Shown: in pieces, positions 48,915-60,559 of the stretch
How the letters are laid out: each line of letters opens with the position of its first letter
How positions within the stretch are numbered: position 1 is the first letter of the stretch
NCBI RefSeq assembly: GCF_047948215.1
Contig: NC_134458.1
Span: forward strand, 137,376,536 to 137,440,535
DNA length: 64,000 nt
Source: Lycorma delicatula
Taxonomy: Eukaryota; Arthropoda; Insecta; Hemiptera; Fulgoridae
Reading direction: 5' to 3'
Position numbers and translations under genes: made by a program
Notes under the pieces: generated by a model
Databases searched by the model: none
What the model was told of the DNA's origin: nothing
Seen by the model: the letters and a program-made list of their open reading frames with translations, nothing else

Positions 48915-51307
48915 AATACCCCATGAAGAAATGGAGAAAATTTCAGAACTTGTTCTAATGGTGAAAATAATGAAAAAAGTTTGTATAAACATAGGTCTGG
49001 GAATGCTTTGTTTTCGAGTTACAGATAGCGAAGGATTTCATCTGAATTTCAGCTCTTCTAATAAAAAGAAGCCCTACTGCAATCTCTGCGACCCAAATTG
49101 AGAAGTAAAGATAGTGGTTTCTCATGTAATTTGAGCTGCAAAATAGGATAAAATATGTCTCAGAAGTGTAACTCCAGTAGCTTTTAAGATAATCAACATA
49201 AAACAAAAAATTTGATGTTGAAAACAAGTTTTTTTAAGTTTGTATTACAATAGCTTTGTTAAATGACAAATGAATACAGAAGATTTAGCAACAAAACTTG
49301 TAAAGAATTTAATTCTAAGAAAATTAATCTAAATATAGCAAATAAAAAGTAAATAGAAATTTTTAGAGATTTGTTTTTTATTGAAGCAAAACAGAGAAAA
49401 AACTGAAAGAAAACTATATTATTCTTTCTATACCTAATAAATATTATTCTTAATATAGCAAAACAAAAAAATAAAATACATGAAGTGATAAATGGTAACA
49501 GAATTACAAACCTAGTTACAGTAATTTTTCGAAATTCCCTCCTTCACAATGTACACAGCACTCTGCTCAATGTAAAATATTACCAGTGGCTTTTCATATC
49601 ATCTCAGATTTGTTCTGTATAAATTCAATAGCATTTCATATTTTAATGAGTACTTCTTTGAATTAACTTTCTGTTGGTATACTATTATTTTCATAAGGCT
49701 CCAAATGAAGTAATCTAATGGCTTTATGTCAAGTGATCATGTTGTCAATAGATTGTTCCACCACATCCAACCCAGTTTAAAAAATTAGAATCAACTGATT
49801 TCTAACTATTAAAAAATATGTGGCGGCATTACACCACATTTTAATGCTAGAAAATAATTTTCAATCTAGTTAGTAAAGGTCAACCACTAAAACAGCCGGC
49901 AAATTATTTTTCAAAAATGAGCGTAGGCATCTCCCATACAATTTTCATTGAAAACAAATGGTCCCAGAATTTTGTCATAAATAATGCTACACCAAACATT
50001 AATGTGAAATCTATGCTGGAAACTAGTTTCCACAGTATCATGTGGATTGTCTTCGCTCCATAAATGACTATTTTTATAACTGAAGACTTCGTTTCTTGTA
50101 AAAATGGCTTCATCAGTAAATAAAATTGAATTTACCTTATCAGCGTTGTGTAGAAGCCCAATGACAGAAATTTAACCACTGGTGGTAATCTGTTGCAAAT
50201 TTTGAACCGTTTTCAGACAAAAAGGACAAATATTTTCTTTCCATAGGATGCACAATACTTTGTTTTTTAACAAACCAGTGCAACATTGAAATACACCTGG
50301 TACTAATGTGTGGACTACACTGAATATGTTGAATCTCATACTGTTCATCATTAACATGATGATTTACTTGGCATTCAACAGAAAACGAACACATTGGAAA
50401 TGACTTTCATTTGTAAATGCTGATACACCAAAGAAAACGTTTTCGTATTTGGAACCCATCTTCCAGGAAATCTCTGCTGATATTCACATCGAGCAGCTTC
50501 AGAATTTTTGTTATAAAATCCATAAATAAAAATGATATCAGCATATTCCTCATTAGAAAACTGCAATGGCATTTTTATACTATGATATGAAAACACTACA
50601 CACTTCCTTTAACTGTAAGATAATTTATGACAACAGATTCAAATGAAGTACACAGTTTTCATTGTTGACCAGCTGTTTGTATTGCCAACCTACACAATAA
50701 ATTTTTTTTAAATATTTCTAAAATAACAAACATTTCAATTTAGTTTTTTATGTAATTATTTTATTTTATCTGTGTAAATTATCATACACAACTAAAATAT
50801 TGTTTTACAGTATAAATCTTGTATTTCTTTTAAAATTATTTTCAGTAATTAATGTTTATGTTTTTAAAAAGAATGTTTATTAGATACAGAAAAAATAATA
50901 CAACTTTCTGTCTATTTTTCATCTGTTTTGTTTCAATAAAAAATTGATTTTTAAACGTTTTTATTTACTTTTTATTGGCTGTATTTAATTATTTTTCTTA
51001 GAATTAAATTCTGTACAAGTTTTGTTACTAAATCTTCCCATTTATAGTAATTTAACAAAGCTATTGTTCTACAAACCTAAAAAAATATTTGTTTTAGACA
51101 CCAAATTTTGTATTTTACGTTGAATATCTTAAAAACTATTGTAGTTATAGTTCTGAGACTTGTTTTATCCTATTTCCCTGCTCAAATTACATAAGAGACC
51201 GTGCAAAATCTTTCGCTAGCCATCCTCAAAAACAAAGTGTTTCCAGACCTATGTTTATATCAGTAGAACATTCAAAAAGTTTCTCCACTTCTTTGTGAGA
51301 CACCCTA
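48915..51307 (-). mobile_element. Mariner-like element with 440-540-bp inverted termini
   Basis: 48915-49460 matches the reverse complement of about 50866-51307. Shared landmarks: ataaacataggtctgg, atgtaatttgagc, ataggataaaa, agctttgttaaat, cagaatttaattctaag/aagaatttaattctaag and aataaaaagtaaat. The right edge reads gagacaccctata, a common outer end in this superfamily; the left end is less well kept. A decayed transposase lies between the arms. The arms are far longer than in ordinary mariners. Confidence 0.85.
49690..50573 (-). pseudogene. DUF4817-type mariner-like transposase pseudogene
   Basis: The start MPLQFSNEEYADIIFIYGFY, then EYQQRFPGRWVPNTKTF, is the DUF4817 helix-turn-helix region of a mariner-related transposase family. 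Further segments are HIQCSPHISTRCISML, DYHQWLNFCHWA, ETSFQHRFHINVWC and GPFVFNENCMGDAY, corresponding to the RETSFQHRFSINVWCG to GPF block before the second catalytic Asp, which is not recognisable. At least four frame changes and several stops. ATG at 50571-50573. Confidence 0.83.
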
Positions 51308-52568
51308 TATATTACTGTTATACTGTTTAAACCAATAAGTTTTTCATAATGTAACATTTTATTTTAAGTCAGCCCAAATATTTTTCAGAAAACTGGGAAA
51401 TTAATGCCTCTATTATTTCAAAGGTGCAAATAAAAAAAAAACATATTATTAATTCCTATCCTTTTTGGTATCTTACGAATGTGCATATAAAATTTCACAA
51501 TTTTCTGGTGGCTGGTTAAAGTTTTTAATGGTTAGATTTACATTAAAATTTCACTAAACAAAAAAATATGAAATCTTATTTTCTATCAGGCTAATTCATT
51601 TAAGATGATTTTAAGCTTAACTTAAAAAATAAATTAGTTAATGGAAAAGACAATATGGGTCTTATTTTATGCCCTGCACAAGGCTATTTTTAAACTGGGT
51701 ATAAAATAAAACTTATTACAATGACATGTATGATGTCATTAACCTCTGTAAATCCGCATGGGTCGCGAGTCTTCTCTCGTGAGTTACTAATTACGCGCGC
51801 GAAAAATTTTAATTTGTCACTACTCATTCATTTATAGTCGGAAAAAATAGAAAAAAATACAGGTTATAGAAAAAGATTCATAGATTTGAAAAAACTGAAC
51901 CGTATGTCTGTGCAATTTTTTTACGAATGTTACAACTGAAAATCCGACAAGCTTAAAAAAATTCAGAAACAACACATGACTTTCTTCGTTTAACCCTTTC
52001 CAGAGTACCAATTTTTTTATCGGAAAAAATTTTTTATACACAGTTTTATAAAGCACATTTCGCAGATTCAAAATTTGGTCCAAATCGGGCCAAATTTGAG
52101 TAAGATAAATTGAAAACTAACGTGAAAAAAAATACCTTTGTTTACGTGCACGAAGTATTGTAATTTGTCACTACTCGAATGATGGAATTCAGCCCCACCA
52201 TGCTGGAGTGATAGAAAGTGACAATTTATTCTCATTCTCCTATCTTTGTTCTATACATTGAGTAATGGTACAAACAAGCTTCTTGGACAAAAGGCTAAGT
52301 CTACACAAGAGTTGGCATAAATGTTGACAAAAAATCCCCCTCCCACTTGTAACTCGACCAACTCTGTTAGAAATAACACTAACCGAATGATCTGGATGTC
52401 GCTATGCTCAACTACAGCAACAAGCTAATACAGTAATTAAATCAAATAAAGTTATCACAATTTCTATATACACAGTCCTTGAAGAAAATTAATTCAAAAT
52501 TCCTTTAACGTATACAGTCATTAGATATGTAATATACAAAAGAATATACAAGAAAAAAATAATTTTAC

Positions 52569-52805
52569 CTTTGTTTGTAATCGTTCTATCTCAGCTGATA
52601 ATTGAGAAATTTGAAACTGTGAAGCAGCAAGTTTGTTACGAAGATCATCTTCAACAACACTGCAAGTTTTCAGAGGAAGCTTTTGTGGACTGGGAGGAAG
52701 TGCAGTAACTGAATTTTCAGCTGTTGGAAGAGTGGATGGCTGTTGAGGAGATGAAGATTGTGTAATTGTTGATGGTAATTTACTACCAATAGCATTAGCT
52801 GCCAC
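52569..52805 (-). CDS. Git: Git exon, linker and start of coiled coil
   Basis: 79 codons, phase 0 at both ends; acceptor attcag, donor gtaaaa. The first half is a Ser/Pro/Gln-rich linker (QSSSPQQPSTLP, LPPSPQKLP), probably disordered and a possible phosphorylation region. The second half, VVEDDLRNKLAASQFQISQL then SAEIERLQTK, begins the coiled coil. Hydrophobics I, L, I, L, I, I, N, L continue with 3-4 spacing into the next exon. Confidence 0.93.
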
Positions 52806-54911
52806 CTGAATTATAAAATATAAAAAAACAAAAACTAGTAACATTGATAAAAGTACTAAAACAATAACAAACTTTAACAGCAGATAAAAAAATAGTTGTA
52901 GTAATAATAGTTAGTAATTACTTCATTTTAAGTCATTGTATGTATATGTTTGTTCCACATTTCCTCCTAAATGACACGACCAATTTCAACCAAACTTGGA
53001 CAATTATTACTTACTAATTGAGCAAAAATACTGTGAGGGTTGGACATCCCCACCACAACCACGGCAGGAGGATGAGGGTGAGAACCTAAAGACATTATAT
53101 AAGTTAAAATTCTGGAGCATTTGGAAATATTCTAGAAAATTTTAGAACAGTATTATATTTTGTATTTCTAAACATTTTGGAGCATTCTAGTTCATTTTCA
53201 AATATTTTTTAACATTGTTGTCAACAGATTTTTACAAATGAGGTGTCATTTTGTTCAAAATAAAATCCTTAATAAATTTTGTAAAATTAAAAATTTGATC
53301 AAACAAATAATTACAAAGATATTGAAGATTAAAATGGCTGCCATTTTGAAATCTTTGAAGGTGACAGTTTTCAAATTTTTTATTTTGAAGAACAAGACAC
53401 TAGCTTTAGATTTCCCAAATTTAATTAAAATAGGTTTACCCATTCTTGAAAAATAAATTTTTTGTTGAAAATCACAAAATGGCGTCCAGAAGGAAAACAA
53501 AGCAAAATAGGACTTGTCAATATGAATGTTTTTGCTCATTTTTGTGTCCTGAATCAGTTCCTGAAGTTCTGTTAATGTCACAGAACATCCTGTATAGAAA
53601 ACTTATTTTTTGAATAAATAACAAAAAAGCAAATGACCATAAAAAGTATAGTACAAATCCTAGAATATGGTCGACTGATTACTTAAGGCATCTAAAAAAA
53701 AGAGGGCAAAAAGCTGTATAAAAATATAAAATATTCCCTTATAATTGCTATAACTCAATTGAATAATTAATAAAATTAAGTGATTAACTTAATAAAATTA
53801 AGTGATTTGTCATTAACAGAAAATATGTTAATACTTCCTGATAAAAAATCATAATTAAAACATTAAAGATAAAATTTTAATGATTCAAATCAAATATGAT
53901 CTTGTCAAGTTTAGATTATTGGGTTAATAGCTAAGTTGGTTAATAGTTGGCTAGATGGAATGATTTTAAAATATGTTTTCTGAAAAGTTAAATGTTTGTA
54001 AAACAAAAATAATTCAGTTCAAAACAAATTTCTGCAAAACATCTAAGTCTGTTCCTGAGAAACAAAATTTTATAGGGTAAAAAGTAATTTTTTCCAATAA
54101 GTAATTAAAAAAAGAATAATAATTAAAAAATTTTTAATCACTGAGTCTACCAAATGATAAACCACTCTCAATCCTCCTCAGCCATAAGAACTTCTGAGTT
54201 TCTTTTTCACTTCTTTGTCTAACTTCTTTTTTTTTAATTTCAAACACTTTTTTTTCAGCTTTTATAAAAGTTCCAAGCTTTTCATAAAACCGATTAGTTT
54301 TTTGCAACACTTAATCCAGCATTTAGAAGTATTTCTTACATTAAAACAGGCCACAGCATCACAAACCTGTAATTTTAACAAACTTTGCATTGAGATAGAA
54401 CAGTATTTGATGATTTTCTTTTGTAGAACTCTACCAGAAGACACTGTTCAAAACCATTTCTTATTCTGACTGCTTCCATCAAGATAAAAGTTTTTAAAAA
54501 TTGGATTCTTCACATTTACTAGTGCAATAGGTATATGAAAATATTCATCATGTTTGTAGTTTTCACTGCTGTCCTTGACTTTTTTTTTAATTTACACCAA
54601 CAGTTCGTACCAGAAGAGCATAACACATGGATTCATGTGTTATGCTCTTCACAGCAGAAATTTACAAAAAATTCATAAACATTTTCTAGATTAGAATTTT
54701 ATAAAATTTAGCATAAAATTAATGATAAAACTCTTGTGATAACACCAATACATCAAAATTCAAAAGTTTATTATTATTTACTAAATACCAATTTAAACTC
54801 TTCTAAAGAGTTATTCCTCTAAACATTTAAATTACTTTACTAATTAATTTAAATTAACTGAAACTGCACAGGACTTTAATAAACTTTTTAAATTAATTTA
54901 GTTTTTCTTAC
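52806..54911 (-). other. Git intron with dispersed repeats
   Basis: 2.1 kb. About 53220-53600 carries aaaatggctgccatttt (a short palindrome) and ends in acagaacatcctgtatag, resembling the long terminal repeats of mariner-like elements. The stretch 52930-53100 (tttcctcctaaatgacac) also looks like a dispersed repeat. Confidence 0.5.
54613..54650. repeat. Perfect hairpin, 17-bp arms, 4-nt loop
   Basis: gaagagcataacacatg (54613-54629), loop gatt, exact reverse complement (54634-54650). Confidence 0.93.
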
Positions 54912-55012
54912 CAGGGCAGCTATTTGTTCTGCAGTAGCATAATCTTCATCAGATGCTACACTATCATAAAGAGGTTCATCATCTAAAGATTTACTATTAG
55001 ACTTCATTACAT
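54912..55012 (-). CDS. Git: Git exon, YDSVASDED segment
   Basis: 101 nt; it begins with two bases (AT) that complete a GAT Asp codon with the G ending the upstream exon, and ends in phase 0. It encodes VMKSNSKSLDDEPL, then YDSVASDEDYATAEQIAAL. YDSVASDED is identical to the mammalian GIT segment between the Spa2-homology region and the coiled coil. Acceptor ttttag, donor gtaaga. Confidence 0.95.
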
Positions 55013-56248
55013 CTAAAACACAAAAGAATATTACTAAATCATATAAACTAATAAATACATAATATCATTATCATTATCACTGATAAACTACCCCGGCAGA
55101 ACGTTAAATAGTAAAAAATTTTTTAAATAAACAAACTGATTAATCATAATTGTTAAGATCAATCTGACTAATAAAATCAAAATCTGCCAATTATACTAAT
55201 CACAACATAATGCCATTTCAAATAAAATATTTATTTTTACTCTAATTATAAATACTATAAAAAATAAAAGGGAATATAAAGCTAGTTAGACATCTGAATA
55301 ACAAAATTACGGTACTTACATATTAACGCCACCGCAGCTACAGCTGCTGTTTAGGTTATGTTGACTTTGTGTACTGACAGATCGTACGTATATCAAAATA
55401 ACCTAACTAAATCTAACCTACACTCGCTTCGCTTGTTAACCTCTTACGTATTAACGCCACCACAACTACAGCTTTATTTAAAAACAAAGTAGTCAATCGA
55501 ATTTCAGTGGATTAACATTAATTGGATTTCGGTGCTATAACATTAAGGTTATATTATTTAAGTTGTATATATTATGCATATTTAATGTTAATTATAAGAG
55601 GTTAGCGAGCGAAGCGAGCGTAGGTTATATTTAGTTATGTTTTTTTGATATACGTACGATTTGTCAGTACACGAAGTCAACATAACCTAAACAGCAGCTG
55701 TAGCTGCGGTGGCGTTAATACGTAAGTACCCTAACACTGTGGGTGATTTTTTTTTTATTATTTATTTTGTTATTGTGATATATCTATATGAGAGGACGGT
55801 TTAGTTTTATTACATTTTAAATTTCTCTACATAATTTTAAATATGTCATATTCATCTCAGTACCCTCCTCTTCTTACAAACTTATAAAAGTATCATTATT
55901 ACTTGTAGCTCATAGATGTTCTGTTGAGCATAACATATTAATTAATAATAATTAAAATAAGATCACTAAATACCACTGTATTTGGCATGAATACTAGCAT
56001 ATGCTCTTTAAATAACAAGTAATAAAATTTTTGTTTTCAATCATTCTAGACCAGGAATGATTACAGTTTTCTTTACACAAAAATTTAGTAGTATAATTTT
56101 TTATACAAGTTTTTGACAATTTTATCTTAATCAACTTAGATCAATTAGCTACAGTCTTTAAAAACAGGAATGTGTTTTAAGAACAAATACAATTCATGCA
56201 ATTAGTATAACATAAATAAAACTAAACAGTTAAGCTCAAAAAATTTAC
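55013..56248 (-). other. Git intron carrying a foldback MITE
   Basis: 1.2 kb, of which 420 bp is the MITE at 55311-55730; the rest is AT-rich. Confidence 0.7.
55311..55730. mobile_element. Foldback MITE with about 130-bp inverted arms
   Basis: ggtacttac-tattaacgcc at the left (from 55311) recurs inverted at the right (to 55730). The arms (55311-55445 and about 55592-55730) are nearly identical and share accgcagctacagctgctgt, cgtacgtatatcaaaa and cgcttcgct. A third partial copy of the arm start lies inside (55445-55472). The arms are CG-rich compared with the host sequence. No coding frame; no clear target duplication. Confidence 0.9.
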
Positions 56249-56431
56249 CTATAGAAGGAGATTGTCTTCTCTTACAGTCATGAAGTATATCGATCACTAG
56301 GGAAGCAAATTCACGAGGACTAAACCGTGCAAGTTTCTGTCGACCCTGATTACGCATAGCTGACAATTCTGGGTTAACTGGAAGGAATGGCACTGGACAG
56401 TGTTCTAATGATGCTGGACTAGATTGCCAAA
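56249..56431 (-). CDS. Git: Git exon, second Spa2-homology repeat
   Basis: 183 nt; two bases at the start complete an Ile codon (A|TT), one base (G) is left for the next exon. It encodes WQSSPASLEHCPVPFLPVNP, then ELSAMRNQGRQKLARFSPRE and FASLVIDILHDCKRRQSPSI. PFLPVNPE-SA-RNQGRQKLARF is almost identical to mammalian GIT. The Spa2-homology region binds PIX and FAK. Confidence 0.97.
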
Positions 56432-57189
56432 CTGTAAAAAATAATGATATATAAATAAAATAATGTTAAACAGAAGAAAATAAGAACCAGAACTAATTAT
56501 AGGTATTAAATATGATAGCACACATAAAAACTAATGAATCTGCAACACTTATAACTCAAGCAGTAGGATCCCAGAAATGTGGAAATGTAAAAGAATGAAA
56601 TTGTTACAACCAATAACACATTTAATCATCTTATTCCTATAAATCACCAGTTAGACTACAACAGATGCAGTTACACTAGATGTTGGCTGCAGTAACTTCT
56701 TTGGATGCAATTACTTGTAAGATTTATATAAAAAATGTTTACTTTTATTTTACTTCTATTTTATATTGTTTGGTTTTACATCTATTAAGCTTACATTTTT
56801 GGAATTTATAACTGTAAATAATTATATTTTCACTTGTAATTTGTTTATATTTTGTGGAATAAAGATTATTATTATTTATTAATGGCTAATTACTGTAAAG
56901 TCAAGGCCAAATAAAATTTATATAAACATTAATAAGCATTACTATCAATTACCAAATTCCAGTAACAAAGGGAATTAAAGGTATAGTGCCCTATGAAACC
57001 CTGATTATCCTGTTTCCATTTAATTTAAAACAAATAATTTCAAAGTTAAAAGCAATTTAAATGCTTTAAAAAATAAAAATAAAATGCGGCAAAGTCACAT
57101 CATTTTCTTGAATAAACTTAATTATTTCAATAATTCAAATGATCTGAAGAAGGATTATCAACATCTGAAGTAGCACTACATTATATAAA

Positions 57190-58480
57190 AGGTGGAAAGG
57201 AAGTCCCTTCAAGTTAGTTATGAAATTATTAGGATAGGTGCAGCTTTTACCTTATATGAATCTTTTTGTCTGCGTGGATTTCAGCATGTTCAAAGCACAG
57301 CTGTATGCACCTCCACGTCCAGCTGTTCTTCTGCAACAGCATATCAGGGCTGATCAATTAAAATGCTGAGCGAACAGCATCTGGAGCTGCTCTTTGTTGA
57401 CGTATCTGTGTTGTTGGATCTTTCTTTTACAAAACTCCAGAGTGCATTGTCAGATGTGGTAGGTCAGGCTTCTTCCTGGCCAGGGCAATGGAACCGGTAA
57501 CTATTCTGATCCATGTCCAATACAGTGATTCAGAAAAATTTCATTGAGACATTATCAGTGGACATTCAAAGCAAAATGTGGTAGAGCATTGTTTTGCTGA
57601 AATGTTATGATGTCATGTATCCCTTTTGCTGTTAATTCTGGAAGCAACCACTTGTTGATCACTCTCAGATAACTATATTGATTAACTGCACAATCAAAAA
57701 AATAAGGACAAAAGAGATATTTAGCTGTCATCTCAGCCCAAATCATAATGTGAGGTGGATGGTGCTCGATTTCCTCAAAAAATGAGGATTGTCTTTCATT
57801 CAGAAAAAACATTTTGGTTACAAGAGCTTTGATAAATTGCACACTTGTTTGAGAACATGACATTCTTTTTATAGTTTGTTCTAAGAGAGTTCAAGCAATA
57901 ACTGACATTCATAAACACGTCAATCAAATTCATTGTCCCTCAACTCATTAACTGAGGCGGGACAAAACATTTAATTTTCAAGTTCTTCGGCATATGTTCT
58001 CCCGTTGTCAATCTTGGAATGCCTAACTCTGCAGAGCATTTGCACATTAATTTCATCAGTGATCACTGAATCGATGCCTTTGCAGCAGCTCGTCTCATCT
58101 GAATGCTCAACCTCCCACTGTGTGGCATATCAAAAACACTTCCTATTGCAAGTCTTCTCCCATTTCAGTAACGTGCCATGATGATGATGCTTTCCCAAAA
58201 TGCACAAAGAAGTCATTTGTAATGTTCTCCAATATTATACCAGTGTATGGACCTTCGTGGACCCAAACATAAGCTAACAAATTCTCTTCAACAGTAAATC
58301 CACTGCTCCACACTTGCCTACGATAAAGTCATTCCACCACAAATGAACACAATGGACGATCGCCATTATGAATTATCCTCCCCACCTTTTCCAGCAGCAG
58401 TGAGAATTGGCAGCAGTAGAGCCTGATTAGGCTGGATTTATTACACTGTAAAGGGACTTCCCACCAAAGTGGTAAAACAT
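57190..58480 (-). mobile_element. Tc1-like element with short inverted termini
   Basis: Left ggtgg-gaagtcccttc and right gaagggacttcccacc-type ends (about 57191-57210 and 58449-58466) are inverted copies sharing ggtgg and gaagtccctt, with a 4-bp insertion on the left. The spacing fits a full-length element. A decayed transposase fills the interior on the minus strand. Confidence 0.72.
57300..58380 (-). pseudogene. Tc1-like transposase pseudogene
   Basis: The readable core is QSSFFEEIEHHPPHIMIWAE then YFFDCAVNQYSYLRVINKWL, and FQQNNALPHFALNVH, the second catalytic box, where the expected Asp of QQDGAP is Asn. Downstream come GHGSE, LPVPLPWPGRSL and GKIQQHRYVNKEQLQ, the family's WIGRGS to LPWPPRSPDLTPLD and KIQQHRYVT segments, with the third catalytic Asp lost. 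N-terminal traces (IVHCVHLWWNDF) lie near 58340-58370. Many stops. Dead. Confidence 0.8.
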
Positions 58481-59884
58481 CAATGGAAAGATAGAAAAGG
58501 TACTCAAGCTATTTTTTATAAAAATACTTACTTAGTAATGTTATGTGTAAAATATAATATCAATTAAAAAGCAAGATACAAAAAATTAAACTGCAAATAA
58601 TTTTGTTACATATCTGTTACAATCTACTAATTTTTAGTATACTAGATTGATTAGTTTTGATTCACTATTTTTTTTTTCTAATTGGTTTACTTTTTCTTAA
58701 AGGCAGCAGAATAACAGCAATAATGTTACAGTCATTTGTCATTAATAAATGATAAGAACATGCAATGAAATATCACTCAGCTTCAAGTCTAAAAGATATT
58801 AAATGTAATATTCAAACTTCAATCCCTTCTATTTCCACATTCTTATTCCCTGAACATTCTAAATGTTACAGAACCATCAGTTTATAAGAAATGTAACTTA
58901 CTCTCTCAATAAAGACACTTTAAACAAACTTCTTTTTTTTAATTCTACAAATGATACATCATTCTGTTGAGTATACCCTAGATCACTTATTTACACAACT
59001 ACCAGCATACAATATTACAGCAAACTAAATATAAGCTGTAGACTCACCCATAATGATCATATCAATAGTAGTACTAACCAAAACTACCAGATTTATTATC
59101 ATCAAACAAAAAGGTTCTAAACATAAAAATAATTAATAAAATAATTTTTTTATACACGGGCACAATTTAATTAGATAAGATTTTAAAACTTATGTTATAA
59201 TATTTTCAATCATTTTGATGTCAATTTTTGGTGACTGAACAAAGAAAAACATTGTAAAAATCAAAGAATAATTTCTTTTTAAATTTAAGAATACTGAAAT
59301 GATTCAAAGTTATCTATAGCTAAAATTCATCATCTGAAACAAAAACAAAATGAATATAGTATATATTTATATATCAAATTTTATAACCTCATTTACAGTA
59401 ATAGAAACAGAACTGAATGTAAACTATGAACATAATTTTATCAATTATTCTTATATAACATATAAGATCATCATCTGGGCACTAGTCAATTAATACATCA
59501 AATTTTTCCTCTTATTTTTTGAGCATAACCTTTACTTCTTTTTGGCGATGTTTTGTTAGTCTTTTTTTTTTCAAAATATTTTAGTTCATGTGTTTGGCAA
59601 ATAGTCAAAGCTAAAGAAATTTTAGAATTTAAAATCTTATCACTTTCCCTTCTTACAGTACGGAAAATCCAGTGATTTTATAATGGTAAAGCAGAATTTG
59701 TAAAATATTAATTATTTTAAATACAATAATTAGCAACAATTACAATTTAGCAAATAATTATTTGCTACTTGGATGAGATTTTTTATAAGGTAGAAAAACT
59801 ATTGACAAGTATCAGCAGAAACCCATGCAAAGGCAGCTTTTACACCATTTTAGGCTTTTATATTCAATGTTATAATACATCAGT

Positions 59885-60420
59885 ATACAGGTGACTCCAA
59901 ATTACATGGCATTCTCTCAGGAGATGATTCTGTAGCCAAAAATAAGAAAAAATTCATAGAAACATAGCTCAGAAAACAGTTTGTTAGTGAGTTTTGGCTT
60001 GCGAAACATTTAGCCCTGCTTTCTGCTCCCTCTGTAAAATTAAACTGTACTAAGATTCTTGGGGTACAAATTGAAGGACAAATTTCATGCCTCCTTATGG
60101 TTTTATATCTAAGAAACTGAATAAAAGTGGTCCCAGACCTCTACCTCACTTAGGTTTTAGGAAAATGGGGTAAAACATGAAAATCTTTGTTGGAAAATAC
60201 ACTTTATTTACGTTTTGAAAAAATAACTTTGTTAATTTACCAATAAAAACAAAAATTTCTAGTTAACCTCGTAGAGAATTTAATTCTGAGAAAATTTATA
60301 TAAATAACATCTATTACATAAATTTGAGAAGTTTAACTTTAATTAGAAACAAAACACAAAAAACTGGATTGAAAAAATGATACAATTTTAAACAGAACAA
60401 TTTTCATCGATGTTTGAACA
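59885..60420 (+). repeat. Solo long-terminus-like block, related to 48915-49460
   Basis: Starts ggtgactccaaattacatgg. Its right part shares ctttgttaa, gagaatttaattctgagaaa and the following A/T-rich order with the arms of the long-TIR element, more weakly than those arms match each other. No partner arm seen. Confidence 0.5.
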
Positions 60421-60559
60421 ACACATGTAAACAAACAGATTGGAGTATTACCTAACTATTACCAGATGGAGAATCCTGCTCAACAAGAGACTAAACAGGA
60501 ATAATCTTCAAGTAATAACTAGAGTATCTCAATTAAATAATAAAAAAAAGGTTTTTTTT

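Larger units (their letters stand above)
46793..52568 (-). other. Git intron, 5.8 kb, carrying a long-TIR element
   Basis: Contains the strong hairpin at 47568-47627 and the mariner-like element at 48915-51307. A block at 51740-52290 shows a repeated aatttgtcactactc motif (about 51812 and 52158) and CG-richer sequence, probably another repeat of undefined ends. Confidence 0.65.
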
